A stretch of DNA of 64,000 bases from Roseateles koreensis. GTDB taxonomy: Bacteria > Pseudomonadota > Gammaproteobacteria > Burkholderiales > Burkholderiaceae_C. Of this stretch, positions 27,795-37,653 are shown one piece after another (within the stretch, counting starts at the first letter, position 1; every line of letters begins with the position of its first letter). The DNA is taken from contig NZ_JAQQXS010000009.1 in assembly GCF_028595305.1 (NCBI RefSeq), positions 62,001-126,000 on the forward strand, read 5' to 3'. The notes beneath the pieces were generated by a model. The model was not told the DNA's origin. It did not search any database and worked only from the letters and a program-made list of their open reading frames with translations. A program made the translations under genes and the position numbers.

Positions 27795-29210
27795 ATGTCC
27801 AACCCAATCAGTCACGACGATCTTTGCTATTTGCCTGCCACGGCAGCGCTAGTGCTATTTAGTGAGGGCGCCTTATCCCCGGTGGAGCTGCTCAATGCCT
27901 ACCAGGCGCGGGCCGAAAAGCTGGAGCCACAGCTCAATGCCTTCAGCGCCCAGCGCTTGGAAGCGGCGCAAGAAGCCGCGCGTCTTTCGGAGCAGCGCTA
28001 CAGCAAGCGCTATAGCAAGAGCGCGAACCCTCTGCGCGCCCTCGAAGGCCTGCCGGTCGCGCTGAAAAACGAGCACACGCTCTGTGGCTGGGTCACCACC
28101 AAGGGCTCTTGGTTGCTGGGCAATCAAGCCGACACGGTCAACGCGCCCATCACTCAGCGCTTGCTGGATGCCGGGGCCGTCATCCACGCGCAGACCAATG
28201 TGCCTGAGTTCTATATGGCCTGCTTTACGCGCTCCGAGCGCCATGGTGTGAGCCGTAACCCCTGGAATCTTGCCCTGACGCCGGGTGGCTCCAGCGGTGG
28301 CAGCGCTGCCGCCCTGGCGGCCGGCTTGACGGCCATGGCCTCGGGCTCGGACATAGGCGGCTCCATTCGCATCCCGGCCAGTTATTGCGGCGTGGTCGGC
28401 CTCAAACCCAGCTATGGCCGGGTGCCGGTGACGCCGATTGCCTATGCCTTGCACACCATGAACCACATCGGCCCCATGGCCCGCACCGTGGCCGATTGCG
28501 CCCTGATGTTCAATGTGGTGAACGGCCCGCACGCGGATGACCCGGCCGCCATCCGGCCCAAGCTGGAAGTACCGCTGGCATTTGAGTCGGTCAAGGGCCT
28601 GCGCATCGCCTTGTCCTACGACCTCGATAGCTTCGAGGTGCATGCGGATGTGCTGCGCGGCCTGGAGCAAGCGGCGCAAGCGCTGCGCGAGCAGGGGGCG
28701 ATGGTTGAGCCGGTCAAGCTGGGCTGGACCGATAACGGCGCCGACGCCGTGTTCCAGCGCCTGGGCTTTGAAACCGGGCGGGAGTTTGCCTGTCGCATCC
28801 TGCGCCAGAACTTGCCCACCAGTGACTACATCCGCCAGTTCGCCATCGACGGTATGAACGTGACCGGCGAGCAGTACCTGGCCACCAATCAGGTGGTCGG
28901 CCGCATGTATGACTCGATGTCCAAGGTGATGGCCAGTTATGACGCGCTGATCTGCCCCACCATGGCCAGCATCGGCAGCCCGGCCGAAGGTGGTGTTGAC
29001 GCCAACGAGATGCTGCGCAGGGATGCCATGACCTATCCCTTCAACCTCTTGAGCCGCCATCCCGTGCTCAGCGTGCCCTCTGGGCTGGCGAGCAATGGGG
29101 TGCCGATGGGCGTGCAAGTGGTGGGGCGCACTTTGGATGAGACGACCGTATTCCAGATCGGTGCGGCCATCGAGCAGGCGCTTTGGCAACGCCGTCGTCC
29201 GGCAATCTGA
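27795..29210 (+). CDS. Amidase-signature family hydrolase (first of two)
   Basis: 471 residues of the amidase-signature superfamily, which hydrolyses carboxamides with a Ser-cisSer-Lys triad. The Lys lies in LPVALKNEH. The two Ser lie in TPGGSSGGSAAALAAG and GSDIGGSIRIPASYCG. The C-terminal region (SVPSGLASNGVPMGVQVVGR) is also typical. The cytosolic substrate could be a primary amide, an N-acyl amine or a gamma-glutamyl amide. It precedes the permease gene by less than 50 bp. Confidence 0.9.
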   Translation: MSNPISHDDLCYLPATAALVLFSEGALSPVELLNAYQARAEKLEPQLNAFSAQRLEAAQEAARLSEQRYSKRYSKSANPLRALEGLPVALKNEHTLCGWVTTKGSWLLGNQADTVNAPITQRLLDAGAVIHAQTNVPEFYMACFTRSERHGVSRNPWNLALTPGGSSGGSAAALAAGLTAMASGSDIGGSIRIPASYCGVVGLKPSYGRVPVTPIAYALHTMNHIGPMARTVADCALMFNVVNGPHADDPAAIRPKLEVPLAFESVKGLRIALSYDLDSFEVHADVLRGLEQAAQALREQGAMVEPVKLGWTDNGADAVFQRLGFETGREFACRILRQNLPTSDYIRQFAIDGMNVTGEQYLATNQVVGRMYDSMSKVMASYDALICPTMASIGSPAEGGVDANEMLRRDAMTYPFNLLSRHPVLSVPSGLASNGVPMGVQVVGRTLDETTVFQIGAAIEQALWQRRRPAI

Positions 29211-29257
29211 AGCTGCTTCGTGCTTCCTTCATTCCTCCAAATAAGCGAGCCACCAAC

Positions 29258-30622
29258 ATGAGCAGCGAACTCGACAGCAGCGAGAATGGAAAGCTCAAGC
29301 GCGCCTTGAGCTACCGTGACTTGGTCTTTTACGGCCTGGCCTATACCGCGCCGATTGCGCCTCTGACGATGGCTGGCTTTGTTTGGGAGGAGTCGCGCGG
29401 CCTGATCGCCTTGGCCTATCTGCTCGGGGCCTTGTGCGTTTACTTCACGGCCAGCAGCTACGCCGTCATGACCCGGGCCATGCCCAACGCCGGATCGGTC
29501 TACGGCTTTGCCGGCCGCACGATGGGGCCCTTTGCCGGCTTTCTGGCGGGCTGGATGATTCTGCTGGACTACTTGCTCGTGCCGGCCTTCACCTATGCGC
29601 TTTGCGCGGTCAGCCTGGAGACCTTGCTGCCAGGGGTCGACAGGGCCAGTTGGGTCTTGGTGTCGGTGTTGGCGACTTTCGCCGTCAACTGGTTCGGTAT
29701 TTCAGTGACCTCACGCGTCAGCTTGTGGTCGGTGGTCTTGCAACTGATGTTGCTGGCTGGTGTGATGGTGATCTGCCTGTTGGCGCTGCTAAAGGGGCAG
29801 GGCAGCGGCGCGCTGACTCTGGCGCCCTTTTACTCGCCAAGGCAATGGGACGGCACGGCCGTGTTGGCCGCCACCTCGATCTGCGTGATGAGCTATCTGG
29901 GCTTTGATGCGGTGTCCACCTTGGCCGAGGAGATCAAGGATGGCGACACCCGCGTGGTCGGCAAAGCCATCCTGACCAATCTGGCAATCACGGCTTGCTT
30001 GTTTGTGCTGAGCGGCTGGGTACTGGGCAACTTGCTGATTGGCTTTACGGAGCCTGATTCTGCACGCCTGATCTACGACCTCTTGGCGTCGATGCTCGGC
30101 CCACAGGCCGCCATCGCATTGGCCTGGTTTCTGGTCATCGTGGTGGGCGTGCCCAATGTGCTGCCGATGCAGGTTGGTGTGGCCCGCGTGCTGTTCGCGA
30201 TGGGACGTGAAAACACCTTGCCGGCGGTCTTGGCCAAGGTTCATCCTCGCAATGGCAACCCCTATGTGGCCATGATTGTGTCGACTTCAGTGTCCCTGGT
30301 TATCGCTTTGCTGATGCGGGATCGCATCAGCGAGTTGGCCATGTTCATCAGCGTGGGCGCGCTGACCGGATTCATGTTCGTGCATCTGTCCGTGCTGGTG
30401 CAGTTCAGCCGCCATGCCGGGCGTCGTTGGTGGGCCCATGTCCTGGCACCTGTGCTCGGCGTCGGGACCATTCTCACCATCATGACGCATCTGGGCACGA
30501 TGGCCCTGACCGTCGGCGGCGTCTGGCTGCTGCTTGGCCTTCTCTATCGACTCTTGTCTCGGAGCGGGCTGCCCGGGGCAACGATCGCCAACCCCACCGA
30601 GCCCGCACAAAAAAACGTTTAG
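29258..30622 (+). CDS. APC-superfamily amino acid/amine permease
   Basis: 454 residues with about twelve membrane helices, starting YRDLVFYGLAYTAPIAPLTM after a short polar N-terminus. APC-family features include the helix-1 unwound region and the helix 6-8 block (VLAATSICVMSYLGFDAVST LAEEIKDGD shortened here to its start). PuuP, the putrescine importer of the Puu pathway, belongs to the same superfamily. ATG 29258 is chosen over an upstream in-frame start because it begins MSSELDSS just before the first helix. Confidence 0.87.
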   Translation: MSSELDSSENGKLKRALSYRDLVFYGLAYTAPIAPLTMAGFVWEESRGLIALAYLLGALCVYFTASSYAVMTRAMPNAGSVYGFAGRTMGPFAGFLAGWMILLDYLLVPAFTYALCAVSLETLLPGVDRASWVLVSVLATFAVNWFGISVTSRVSLWSVVLQLMLLAGVMVICLLALLKGQGSGALTLAPFYSPRQWDGTAVLAATSICVMSYLGFDAVSTLAEEIKDGDTRVVGKAILTNLAITACLFVLSGWVLGNLLIGFTEPDSARLIYDLLASMLGPQAAIALAWFLVIVVGVPNVLPMQVGVARVLFAMGRENTLPAVLAKVHPRNGNPYVAMIVSTSVSLVIALLMRDRISELAMFISVGALTGFMFVHLSVLVQFSRHAGRRWWAHVLAPVLGVGTILTIMTHLGTMALTVGGVWLLLGLLYRLLSRSGLPGATIANPTEPAQKNV

Positions 30623-30630
30623 GAGTCAAG

Positions 30631-32214
30631 ATGGTTCGCAATCCTTTGATGCAAGCCCTGGTGAACGCGATGGACGTGGCGCGATTGCGCAATGAACATG
30701 GCATGTCCAACCGGGAGGCGCAGGCGCTGTTGATCGAGCGCCGCCAACTGCTGAAGACGGCCGCAGCCGGCTCGGCCGCGATGCTGAGCGCCACGCCGCT
30801 GTTGGCGGCAGCCACGCCAGAGAAGCAGCCACGGGGCGGTGTGGCGCCCGTCACTCCGCCTCGTATCGTCGTGGTTGGGGCCGGCTTGGGCGGCTTGGCT
30901 GCGGCTTATGAGTTGAAGAAGGCTGGCCTGACAGCCACGGTTTATGAGGCTTCTGAACGACTGGGGGGGCGCTGCTGGTCCAATGTAACCGCCTTCCCCG
31001 GTCAGGTCGCCGAGAACGGCGGTGAGTTGATTGACACCGCTCACCGTGAGTTGCGCGGCCTGGCCCGTGAACTCGGCCTGGTGTTGGACGATTTGGCGGC
31101 CTTTGACACGGCCCAGGGCGGCGAGATCACCTTCTGGATTGCCGGCGCCCGCTACACCTGGGACGAGCAGGTGAATGACTTCGCTGCCTGTTCTGCACAG
31201 TTTGACGCCGACAACAAGGCCGCGCCATTCCCGCAAACCTGCCAGCAATACACGCCGCGCGGCTGGGAGTTGGACCATATGTCCATCACCGACTACATCA
31301 GCCGCTACGTGCCAGGTGGCCTCAGCTCTAGACTGGGGCAGTTGCTGCATCTCTTGATGGATGCGTCCGCTGGCGTGGCGGCGTCCAAAGCCAGCGCCTT
31401 GGACTTGGTCGAATTCTTTGCGCCCAACGGCTCGGACGAGCGCTTCCACATCCGCGGAGGTAACGATCAGTTGGTCAAGGGCATGGCGGCAAAGCTGGAC
31501 CCGGCGCAGATCCGCACCGGACACGCGCTGACCGCGCTGGAGCGCAATGCCGATGGGACTTACAAGCTGTGCTTCACCGCCGCGGGCCAGCTTCTAAACG
31601 TGGTGGCCGACCATGTGGTCTTGGCCTTGCCCTTCTCGATCTTGCAGAGTTCGGTGGACTACGGCCGCGCGGGCTTCGACGCGATGAAGGTGGCCTGCAT
31701 CCAGAATTTCACGATGGGCATGCACAGCAAGTTTCAGCTGCAGTTCAATCGGCGCATCTGGCGTGAGCAAGGCTACACCGGCCTGAGTGATAACGACAGC
31801 GGCGGCTACCAGATCAGCTGGGAGGTCACCCGCGCCCAAGCCGGCACGGCAGGCATTTTGACCAGCTTCACCGGAGACAAGGTGGCCGTGGCGATGAATG
31901 ACCGGCCCATCGCCCAGAAGGCCGAGGCCATGCTCGATAGCTTGAACTTGGTCTACCCTGGCATCAAACCGCTATGGAATGGCAAGGCCTTGCTGAACTA
32001 CTGGCCCGGCAACCCCTGGAGCAAGGGTGCCTACAGCGCACACCCGGTGGGTAGCTACACCGCTTACTACGGCTATGCCGGCGTGCGGCAGCAAAACTGC
32101 CACTTCGCTGGGGAACATGCCTCTGTGCTGCATTCCGGCTTCCTCAATGGTGCGGTGGAAACCGGCCAGAACTGCGCCCGGGCCATTTTGGCCGACCTGC
32201 GCGGCGCGGGCTGA
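30631..32214 (+). CDS. Flavin monoamine oxidase with twin-arginine signal
   Basis: 527 residues from ATG 30631, preceded by AGGAG. The N-terminus carries a Tat-type motif (ERRQLLKTAAAGSAAML, residues about 36-52), so the folded flavoprotein is probably exported. The FAD dinucleotide fold follows (VVVGAGLGGLAAAYELKKAG), then ERLGGRCWS, and the C-terminal FAD site FAGEHASVLHSGFLNGAVET. Family members oxidise primary or secondary amines, including polyamines, tyramine and nicotine-type substrates, giving an aldehyde or ketone, ammonia or amine, and reduced flavin. The substrate here is unknown. Confidence 0.87.
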   Translation: MVRNPLMQALVNAMDVARLRNEHGMSNREAQALLIERRQLLKTAAAGSAAMLSATPLLAAATPEKQPRGGVAPVTPPRIVVVGAGLGGLAAAYELKKAGLTATVYEASERLGGRCWSNVTAFPGQVAENGGELIDTAHRELRGLARELGLVLDDLAAFDTAQGGEITFWIAGARYTWDEQVNDFAACSAQFDADNKAAPFPQTCQQYTPRGWELDHMSITDYISRYVPGGLSSRLGQLLHLLMDASAGVAASKASALDLVEFFAPNGSDERFHIRGGNDQLVKGMAAKLDPAQIRTGHALTALERNADGTYKLCFTAAGQLLNVVADHVVLALPFSILQSSVDYGRAGFDAMKVACIQNFTMGMHSKFQLQFNRRIWREQGYTGLSDNDSGGYQISWEVTRAQAGTAGILTSFTGDKVAVAMNDRPIAQKAEAMLDSLNLVYPGIKPLWNGKALLNYWPGNPWSKGAYSAHPVGSYTAYYGYAGVRQQNCHFAGEHASVLHSGFLNGAVETGQNCARAILADLRGAG

Positions 32215-32369
32215 CGCGGGTCTGGTTTCGGCGGCCTGTTGATGCAGGGGTGGGCGCGCGCCGCCCCCGCGGTTCAGCGCCGCCGCTGACGGCTGTTCAT
32301 GTCCTTGCATTGCACGTCACACGGTATTGCCTTCACTGCACCGCTGGCTGCCTCACTTTCGAAACTCAT

Positions 32370-33890
32370 ATGTCAACGAATCGCGACCCCTTTGATGCCC
32401 GCCACGCTCAGGTCTTTCTCGAAGGCGCTTACCGCGCGCCCTTGTCTGAGCGCGTCAAGACCTCGATCAATCCGGCTACGCTCGAGCAGCTTGGCCGCTA
32501 CCCGCTCTGCGCCGAGGCCGATATCGAACGCGCCGTCGCCATGGCGCAGTGCGCCCAGCGCGAATGGAAGCGCACCGACACACAGACGCGCGCGGGCTTG
32601 TTGCACGCGGTGGCGCAGGCGATTGAAAACTCCCCGTTGCGCGCTGAGTTGGCGCAACTTCTGTGCCGTGAGATGGGCAAGCCCTACCCAGATGCCGCGG
32701 GCGAAATCTCACTCTGCGCGTCAGTGTTTCGCTACTACGCTGAAATGGCGCGCGACGATGGCGGCAAGGTGGCTGGAACCAACCAGACCGGTTCCTTTCA
32801 GTACATGCGCTACGAGCCTTACGGCGTCTCGGTGCACATCCTGCCCTTCAACTATCCCTTTTTGCTGATGTGCTGGACCGTGGCCGCCTCGCTGGCGGCA
32901 GGCAACGCCTGCATCATCAAGCCGGCCGAGGCGACCTCGCTGGCCACGCTGCGCTTCATGGCCTACTTCGAGGCGTTGCCACCCGGCTTGATCAGCTGCC
33001 TGCCCGGTGATGGGCAAACCGCCCAGGGCTTGATTGCTTCGCCCGGCACCCATGCCGTGGCCTTTACCGGTAGCGTAGCGGCGGCCCGCGCCGTGGGTGC
33101 CGCTTGCGCCGAGCGCATGAAGCCCTGCGTGCTGGAAGCGGGTGGCAGCGATCCGATGATCATCTCGCGCCACGCGCCGATCGAGATTGCCGCGGCGGGC
33201 TGCGTCAACTCGGCCTTTCTCCTGAGCGGCCAGGTCTGCACCTCCTCGGAGCGCTTCTTTGTCGTGGACGAGGTGCATGAGGCCTTTGTGGCCGAGTTTG
33301 CCCGTCGCACCCGCCAGCTGCGTGTGGGTGATGGCATGGGCATGGCCGAGATCGGGCCCCTGGTCAGCCAGGCCGCGCGCGACAAGGTGGCGCGTTTGGT
33401 GGCGGAGGCCGTCAGCCAGGGCGCGCGCGTGGTCTGTGGCGGCCGTATTCCACCCGACTGGCCGAATGGCTGGTTTTATGAGCCAACCATCCTCACCGAC
33501 GTCACCCCGCAAATGGCCATCATGCGGGAAGAATGCTTCGGCCCTGTGGCGGCAATTTGCCGCGTCGCCGACTTTGACGAAGCGCTGCGCCTGGCCAACG
33601 ACAGCGAGTTCGGCCTGGGTGCCTCGGTCTTCACCACCGATCTGGCTGAGGCCATGGAAGCCGCCGATCGGCTGGAATCTGGCATGGTCTGGATCAATAA
33701 CCCGCTGATCGATAACGACGCCTTGCCCTTTTCCGGCGCCAAGATGTCCGGCCTGGGCTGCGAGCTCGGCCGCTTCGGCCTTGACGCGTTTCGCCGCACC
33801 AAGATGGTGGTGCTCGACCACCAACCCCGCATCCATGACTGGTGGCTGCCGCGCCCGGACGAGGCGTTTTTCCCGGCCCAGCAAGGCTGA
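32370..33890 (+). CDS. Aldehyde dehydrogenase (succinate-semialdehyde dehydrogenase-like)
   Basis: 506 residues from ATG 32370. ALDH features: PFNYPFLLMCWTVAASLAAG, AFTGSVAAARAVG, the general-base Glu in VLEAGGSDPMI and the nucleophile Cys in SGQVCTSSER. The sequence differs clearly from the aldehyde dehydrogenase at 19514, so the pathway probably makes two different aldehydes. The 155 bp before it contain no gene and may include a promoter. Confidence 0.87.
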   Translation: MSTNRDPFDARHAQVFLEGAYRAPLSERVKTSINPATLEQLGRYPLCAEADIERAVAMAQCAQREWKRTDTQTRAGLLHAVAQAIENSPLRAELAQLLCREMGKPYPDAAGEISLCASVFRYYAEMARDDGGKVAGTNQTGSFQYMRYEPYGVSVHILPFNYPFLLMCWTVAASLAAGNACIIKPAEATSLATLRFMAYFEALPPGLISCLPGDGQTAQGLIASPGTHAVAFTGSVAAARAVGAACAERMKPCVLEAGGSDPMIISRHAPIEIAAAGCVNSAFLLSGQVCTSSERFFVVDEVHEAFVAEFARRTRQLRVGDGMGMAEIGPLVSQAARDKVARLVAEAVSQGARVVCGGRIPPDWPNGWFYEPTILTDVTPQMAIMREECFGPVAAICRVADFDEALRLANDSEFGLGASVFTTDLAEAMEAADRLESGMVWINNPLIDNDALPFSGAKMSGLGCELGRFGLDAFRRTKMVVLDHQPRIHDWWLPRPDEAFFPAQQG

Positions 33891-33929
33891 GCGCAGGCCA
33901 TTCCCCCTTTTGTCCCCAACGAAAAAACT

Positions 33930-35360
33930 ATGTACAACGCAAACACCTATTTGAGCGCCACCGAATTGCTGGCGAGATTCAAGGCCACCACCCTTGATCC
34001 GGTGGACTATCTGGAGACCGTTCTGGCCACCGCGCACAGCCAGCAGTCCAGCGTCAACTGCGCGGCCGGCATCTTTGCTGATGAGGCCCGTGCGCGGGCC
34101 CGGGAATCAAGCCGCCGCTACCGTGCCGGGCAGGCCCGAGCGCTGGAGGGTGTGCCCGTCATCATCAAGGAAGAGACTGCCGTGGAGGGCTGGCCACGGC
34201 CGATGGCGTCCTTGGTCTTCAAGGACCGGATCGCGGCCGAAAATCATCCCATCGTGGACAAGCTGCTGGAAGCCGGCGCCATTCCTTATTTCCAGGCCAC
34301 CAATCCGGAGTTCTGCGTGCTCGGCCACACCTGGAGCAAGATGTACGGCGTGACCGGCAACCCCTGGTCCTTGGCGCATTCCTGTGGCGGCTCCAGCGGC
34401 GGCTCGGGCGCGGCCTTGGCGGCCGGCGTGGCGCCCTTGGCCACCGGCAGCGATATGGCGGGATCCATCCGCATTCCCTCATCGCTGTGCGGTGTGTACG
34501 GCTTCAAGCCACCCTTTGGCCGCCTGGCCTGCACCCCCACGGATGAGTACTTTGTTCAGGCCGTGGAAGGCCCGATGGCGCGCACTTTTGACGATCTGGT
34601 GCTGATGCAAAACGTGCTGGCCGGGCCGCATCCGAAGTCCTATACGACCTTGCCCTATACACCCCTGCCGACGACTTATGGTGATCTGAGCGGCATGCGC
34701 ATCGCCTACAGCCCGGCCTTTGGTCACCCGGCCTTGGCCGCCGACGTTCATCGCAATCTGATGCAGGCGCTTGATGGCTTGCGCAGCCGTGGGGCGGTGG
34801 TCGAGCAAGTCACGCTGGACTGGGATTTGGAGCGCATCAACCAGGTGTTGCTGGATGGCTTGCGCGCCATCTTTGTGGATGAGTTCATGCTGGACATCCC
34901 GCCCACCGAGACCGACAAGCTGTGCAGTTATGTCAAGTTTTTGCATGACAAGGCCCTGGATAAGAAGGTGTCCATCATGCCCAGCGCCATCCTGACTCAG
35001 CAATTGCACCGCGAGATGCAAGCAAAGGTCTGGGGGCAGGGCTATTCAGCCTTTGTCTGCGCCACCATGCTGAGCACCGATCTGGCCGCCGATCAAGATC
35101 CCGTGTTGGAGCCCATGCTCAAACTCGATGGTCATGATGTCGATGCCTACCTGGGCTGGGTGCTGACGCCGGCTTTCAACCTGCTCAATCGTTACCCAGT
35201 GCTGGCGGCGCCGACCGGGTTGTCGGACATTGGCGTGCCCACCGGGATGCAAATCGTTGCCAATGCCTATGACGATGAGACCGTGTTCCGGGTAGCTTCC
35301 AACCATGCACTGGCCGGTACCTCGCGCCTCTTCATCGATCAGTTTCCGCCGGCGGCTTGA
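33930..35360 (+). CDS. Amidase-signature family hydrolase (second of two)
   Basis: 476 residues. Catalytic Lys in VPVIIKEETAVEGW; Ser residues in SCGGSSGGSGAALAAG and GSDMAGSIRIPSSLCG. It resembles the first amidase only in these motifs, so the two probably have different substrates. It runs 39 bp behind the aldehyde dehydrogenase and converges with the TetR gene. Confidence 0.9.
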   Translation: MYNANTYLSATELLARFKATTLDPVDYLETVLATAHSQQSSVNCAAGIFADEARARARESSRRYRAGQARALEGVPVIIKEETAVEGWPRPMASLVFKDRIAAENHPIVDKLLEAGAIPYFQATNPEFCVLGHTWSKMYGVTGNPWSLAHSCGGSSGGSGAALAAGVAPLATGSDMAGSIRIPSSLCGVYGFKPPFGRLACTPTDEYFVQAVEGPMARTFDDLVLMQNVLAGPHPKSYTTLPYTPLPTTYGDLSGMRIAYSPAFGHPALAADVHRNLMQALDGLRSRGAVVEQVTLDWDLERINQVLLDGLRAIFVDEFMLDIPPTETDKLCSYVKFLHDKALDKKVSIMPSAILTQQLHREMQAKVWGQGYSAFVCATMLSTDLAADQDPVLEPMLKLDGHDVDAYLGWVLTPAFNLLNRYPVLAAPTGLSDIGVPTGMQIVANAYDDETVFRVASNHALAGTSRLFIDQFPPAA

Positions 35361-35387
35361 TGGGGCTAAGCCGAGCGGCTGCCGCCT

Positions 35388-36104
35388 TCAGCTGAGGCCT
35401 GGTGAGGGGAGGTCGGCCTTGTTCTTCACAAGCATGGCGGCCCGTTCTCTTTCATTCATCAGCAGCATATTGGTCACCAGGGCATATTGACAAACGCGGC
35501 GGTGGTCTTCGTAGAGCGCTGCCTTGTCGGGGTCACGCAAGATCGATTCGACCAAAAGGTAATGATCCAGAATCGTGATGGTGCGAGCCACAACCTTGCA
35601 TTGCTCAGTGCTGACGTTCGGGACCAGGCAATGGATGGCATCTGCTAACAGGCCATTCAGCTGGAGATCTATCTCCTCTTCCAAGGCTTTCAGTTCTGGT
35701 ACCGAGGACAGAAGAGAGATCAGGCCACTAACGCCGGGCACCTGTTGGTAGAGCGGCTTGACCACCTCGTAAACCATGGTGAGGTAGCGGAATAGATCCT
35801 TGCAGCCTGTGAGGTTCGGATGGATGGCGGCGATGGCATCCTTAAATTGCTCCAGCCAGCGGCTGGCCAGGGCATGGAGCACGGCTTCTTTGTTGGGAAA
35901 GTATTCGTACAAACCGCCGACCGAGAGCCCCGCTGCGGCGGCGATGCGTTTGGTGGTGAGCTTGGCCAAACCGCCTTGCTCAATCTCGGTGCCCGCTGCG
36001 GCCAAGATGATTTCGATGGTTTTGATGCCGCGTTCCTGTTGAGGAATGCGGCGCTTGCCGGGCGGCTTGTGAGCAGGTCGTGTGATGGGGGCGGGTTGAT
36101 CCAC
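35388..36104 (-). CDS. TetR-family transcriptional regulator
   Basis: 238 residues. The helix-turn-helix lies at about residues 25-75 (KTIEIILAAAGTEIEQGG, TTKRIAAAAGLSVGGLYEYF, PNKEAVLHALASRWL); the ligand-binding domain fills the rest. It is the only minus-strand gene of the 18-39 kb cluster and is divergent from the glutamine-synthetase-like gene across about 155 bp, where its operator should lie. It is the likely local regulator, probably responding to an amine or pathway intermediate. Confidence 0.88.
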   Translation of the reverse strand: MDQPAPITRPAHKPPGKRRIPQQERGIKTIEIILAAAGTEIEQGGLAKLTTKRIAAAAGLSVGGLYEYFPNKEAVLHALASRWLEQFKDAIAAIHPNLTGCKDLFRYLTMVYEVVKPLYQQVPGVSGLISLLSSVPELKALEEEIDLQLNGLLADAIHCLVPNVSTEQCKVVARTITILDHYLLVESILRDPDKAALYEDHRRVCQYALVTNMLLMNERERAAMLVKNKADLPSPGLS

Positions 36105-36259
36105 TGCGAGGGTGATTTTGAAAGCAATTCAGATGAATAACGACACCGGGGCCAAGTGTGCAATTTTACCATGCGGGTGCCCTGCAAAGACGAGCCCGAC
36201 TGCCCTTGTCACGGTTCTGTACACCCTGCCAATGAGTGCTAATTTTTTGGAGGCAATTC

Positions 36260-37618
36260 ATGGCTGATGCGTCAGCAAACAAGCTGTCTCGGATGGCTTT
36301 GGAAACAGAGCCTTATGTGCGATTTGCCGTCACCGACATCGACGGCGTCTGCCGCGGCAAGCACCTCAGCGGCGAGAAAATGGCCAGCATATTGGAGGGC
36401 GGCGGCACCATTGCCAGCGCGGTGTTCGGCTGGGACATCGAGGATCGCCTCTACGACCGCGTCAGCTTCACCGGCTTTCACACAGGCTTCCCCGACATCG
36501 GCCTGCGGCTCGACCCCGCCACCGCGCGCCAGCTGCCTTGGGATGATGGCCGCTGGCTGATTTTGGGTGAACATGTGCAGGCTGATGGTCAGCCCTTGCC
36601 GATCTGCCCGCGCCAGGTGCTCAAGCGAGTGCTGGCAAAGGCCCAGCGCATGGGCTTCTCGGCTCAGGTTGGGGTTGAGTTCGAATGGTTTGTGCTGGCC
36701 GAGAGCGAGCTGTCGGTGCGCCAGAAGGGCTATCGCGACCTGGCTACTGCCACCCACGGCGCCACCAATTACTCCCCCTTTCGCATCGATGCCCAGCAGG
36801 CGTTTGTGCGCGACCTGTTCACCAGCCTGAACGCCATGGATGTCCCATTGGAGGCTTTGCATACCGAGGCCGGTCCAGGGAATTTTGAGGCTGCGATCCG
36901 CTACACCGAGGCCTTGCTGGCGGGCGACCGTGCGGTGCTGTTCAAGGAGTCGGTGCGCGAGATAGGCCGCCGCCACGGGCTTTTGAATACCTTCATGGCC
37001 AAGTTCTCGGTGGACTATCCCGGCTGCGGCCAGCATCTGCACCAAAGCCTTTGGCGCGATGGGCGCAATGCTTTCTTTGATGCCAAGGGCGAGGCTGGCA
37101 TGAGTGACACCATGCGCCACTTTATCGCTGGCCAGCTACACGGCCTGCCGCTGCTGCTGCCGATGTATGCGCCCTTCATCAACAGCTACAAGCGTTTGGT
37201 GGACAACAACCTCGCGCCAGTCAAACCGACCTGGGCGATCGATAACCGCAATGCTTCGCTGCGCGTGATACCCGGCACGGCCTCATCGCTGCGGCTGGAG
37301 ACGCGCAGCGCAGGCGCGGACGCCAATCCCTACCTCGCCATTGCAGCGGCATTGGCTTCGGGCCTTTATGGCATCGAACATCAGCTGGCGCTTGAGTTGC
37401 CGGCAGTCAACGGCGCCAATCATGGTGCTGAAGGCGTGCAGCGCTTGCCCGCCACCCTGGCGGAGGCCACGGCCGCGATGAGCCAATCCACCTTGGCCAA
37501 AGAGTTGTTCGGCCCAGAGTTTGTGAGCCACTTTGTTGAAACCCGCCAGTCTGAGGTGGCGCGCTTCAATCAATGCGTGACCGATTGGGAGCTGGCACGC
37601 TATCTTGAGCTCGCTTAA
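36260..37618 (+). CDS. Glutamine-synthetase-like gamma-glutamyl-amine (polyamine) ligase
   Basis: 452 residues from ATG 36260, preceded by TTGGAGG. GS-fold catalytic motifs: GVEFEWF (metal Glu), EAGPGNFEAAIRY, GCGQHLHQSLW, NRNASLRV and LETRSAGADANPYLAIAA. The protein lacks the C-terminal adenylylation region of true GlnA and resembles PuuA and related GlnA-like enzymes. These join glutamate to an amine (putrescine, spermidine or a monoamine such as ethanolamine) at the expense of ATP. A PuuB-like oxidase follows directly, which strengthens the assignment. Confidence 0.87.
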   Translation: MADASANKLSRMALETEPYVRFAVTDIDGVCRGKHLSGEKMASILEGGGTIASAVFGWDIEDRLYDRVSFTGFHTGFPDIGLRLDPATARQLPWDDGRWLILGEHVQADGQPLPICPRQVLKRVLAKAQRMGFSAQVGVEFEWFVLAESELSVRQKGYRDLATATHGATNYSPFRIDAQQAFVRDLFTSLNAMDVPLEALHTEAGPGNFEAAIRYTEALLAGDRAVLFKESVREIGRRHGLLNTFMAKFSVDYPGCGQHLHQSLWRDGRNAFFDAKGEAGMSDTMRHFIAGQLHGLPLLLPMYAPFINSYKRLVDNNLAPVKPTWAIDNRNASLRVIPGTASSLRLETRSAGADANPYLAIAAALASGLYGIEHQLALELPAVNGANHGAEGVQRLPATLAEATAAMSQSTLAKELFGPEFVSHFVETRQSEVARFNQCVTDWELARYLELA

Positions 37619-37653
37619 TCCCGTCTAGGCCCAACGATAAAACTACTCCCCCT

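Noticed and set aside
32215-32235. CGCGGGCTGA/CGCGGGTCTG near the amine oxidase stop as another stop-codon duplication
   Set aside because: Only six bases match without gaps in very GC-rich DNA, so chance is a sufficient explanation.
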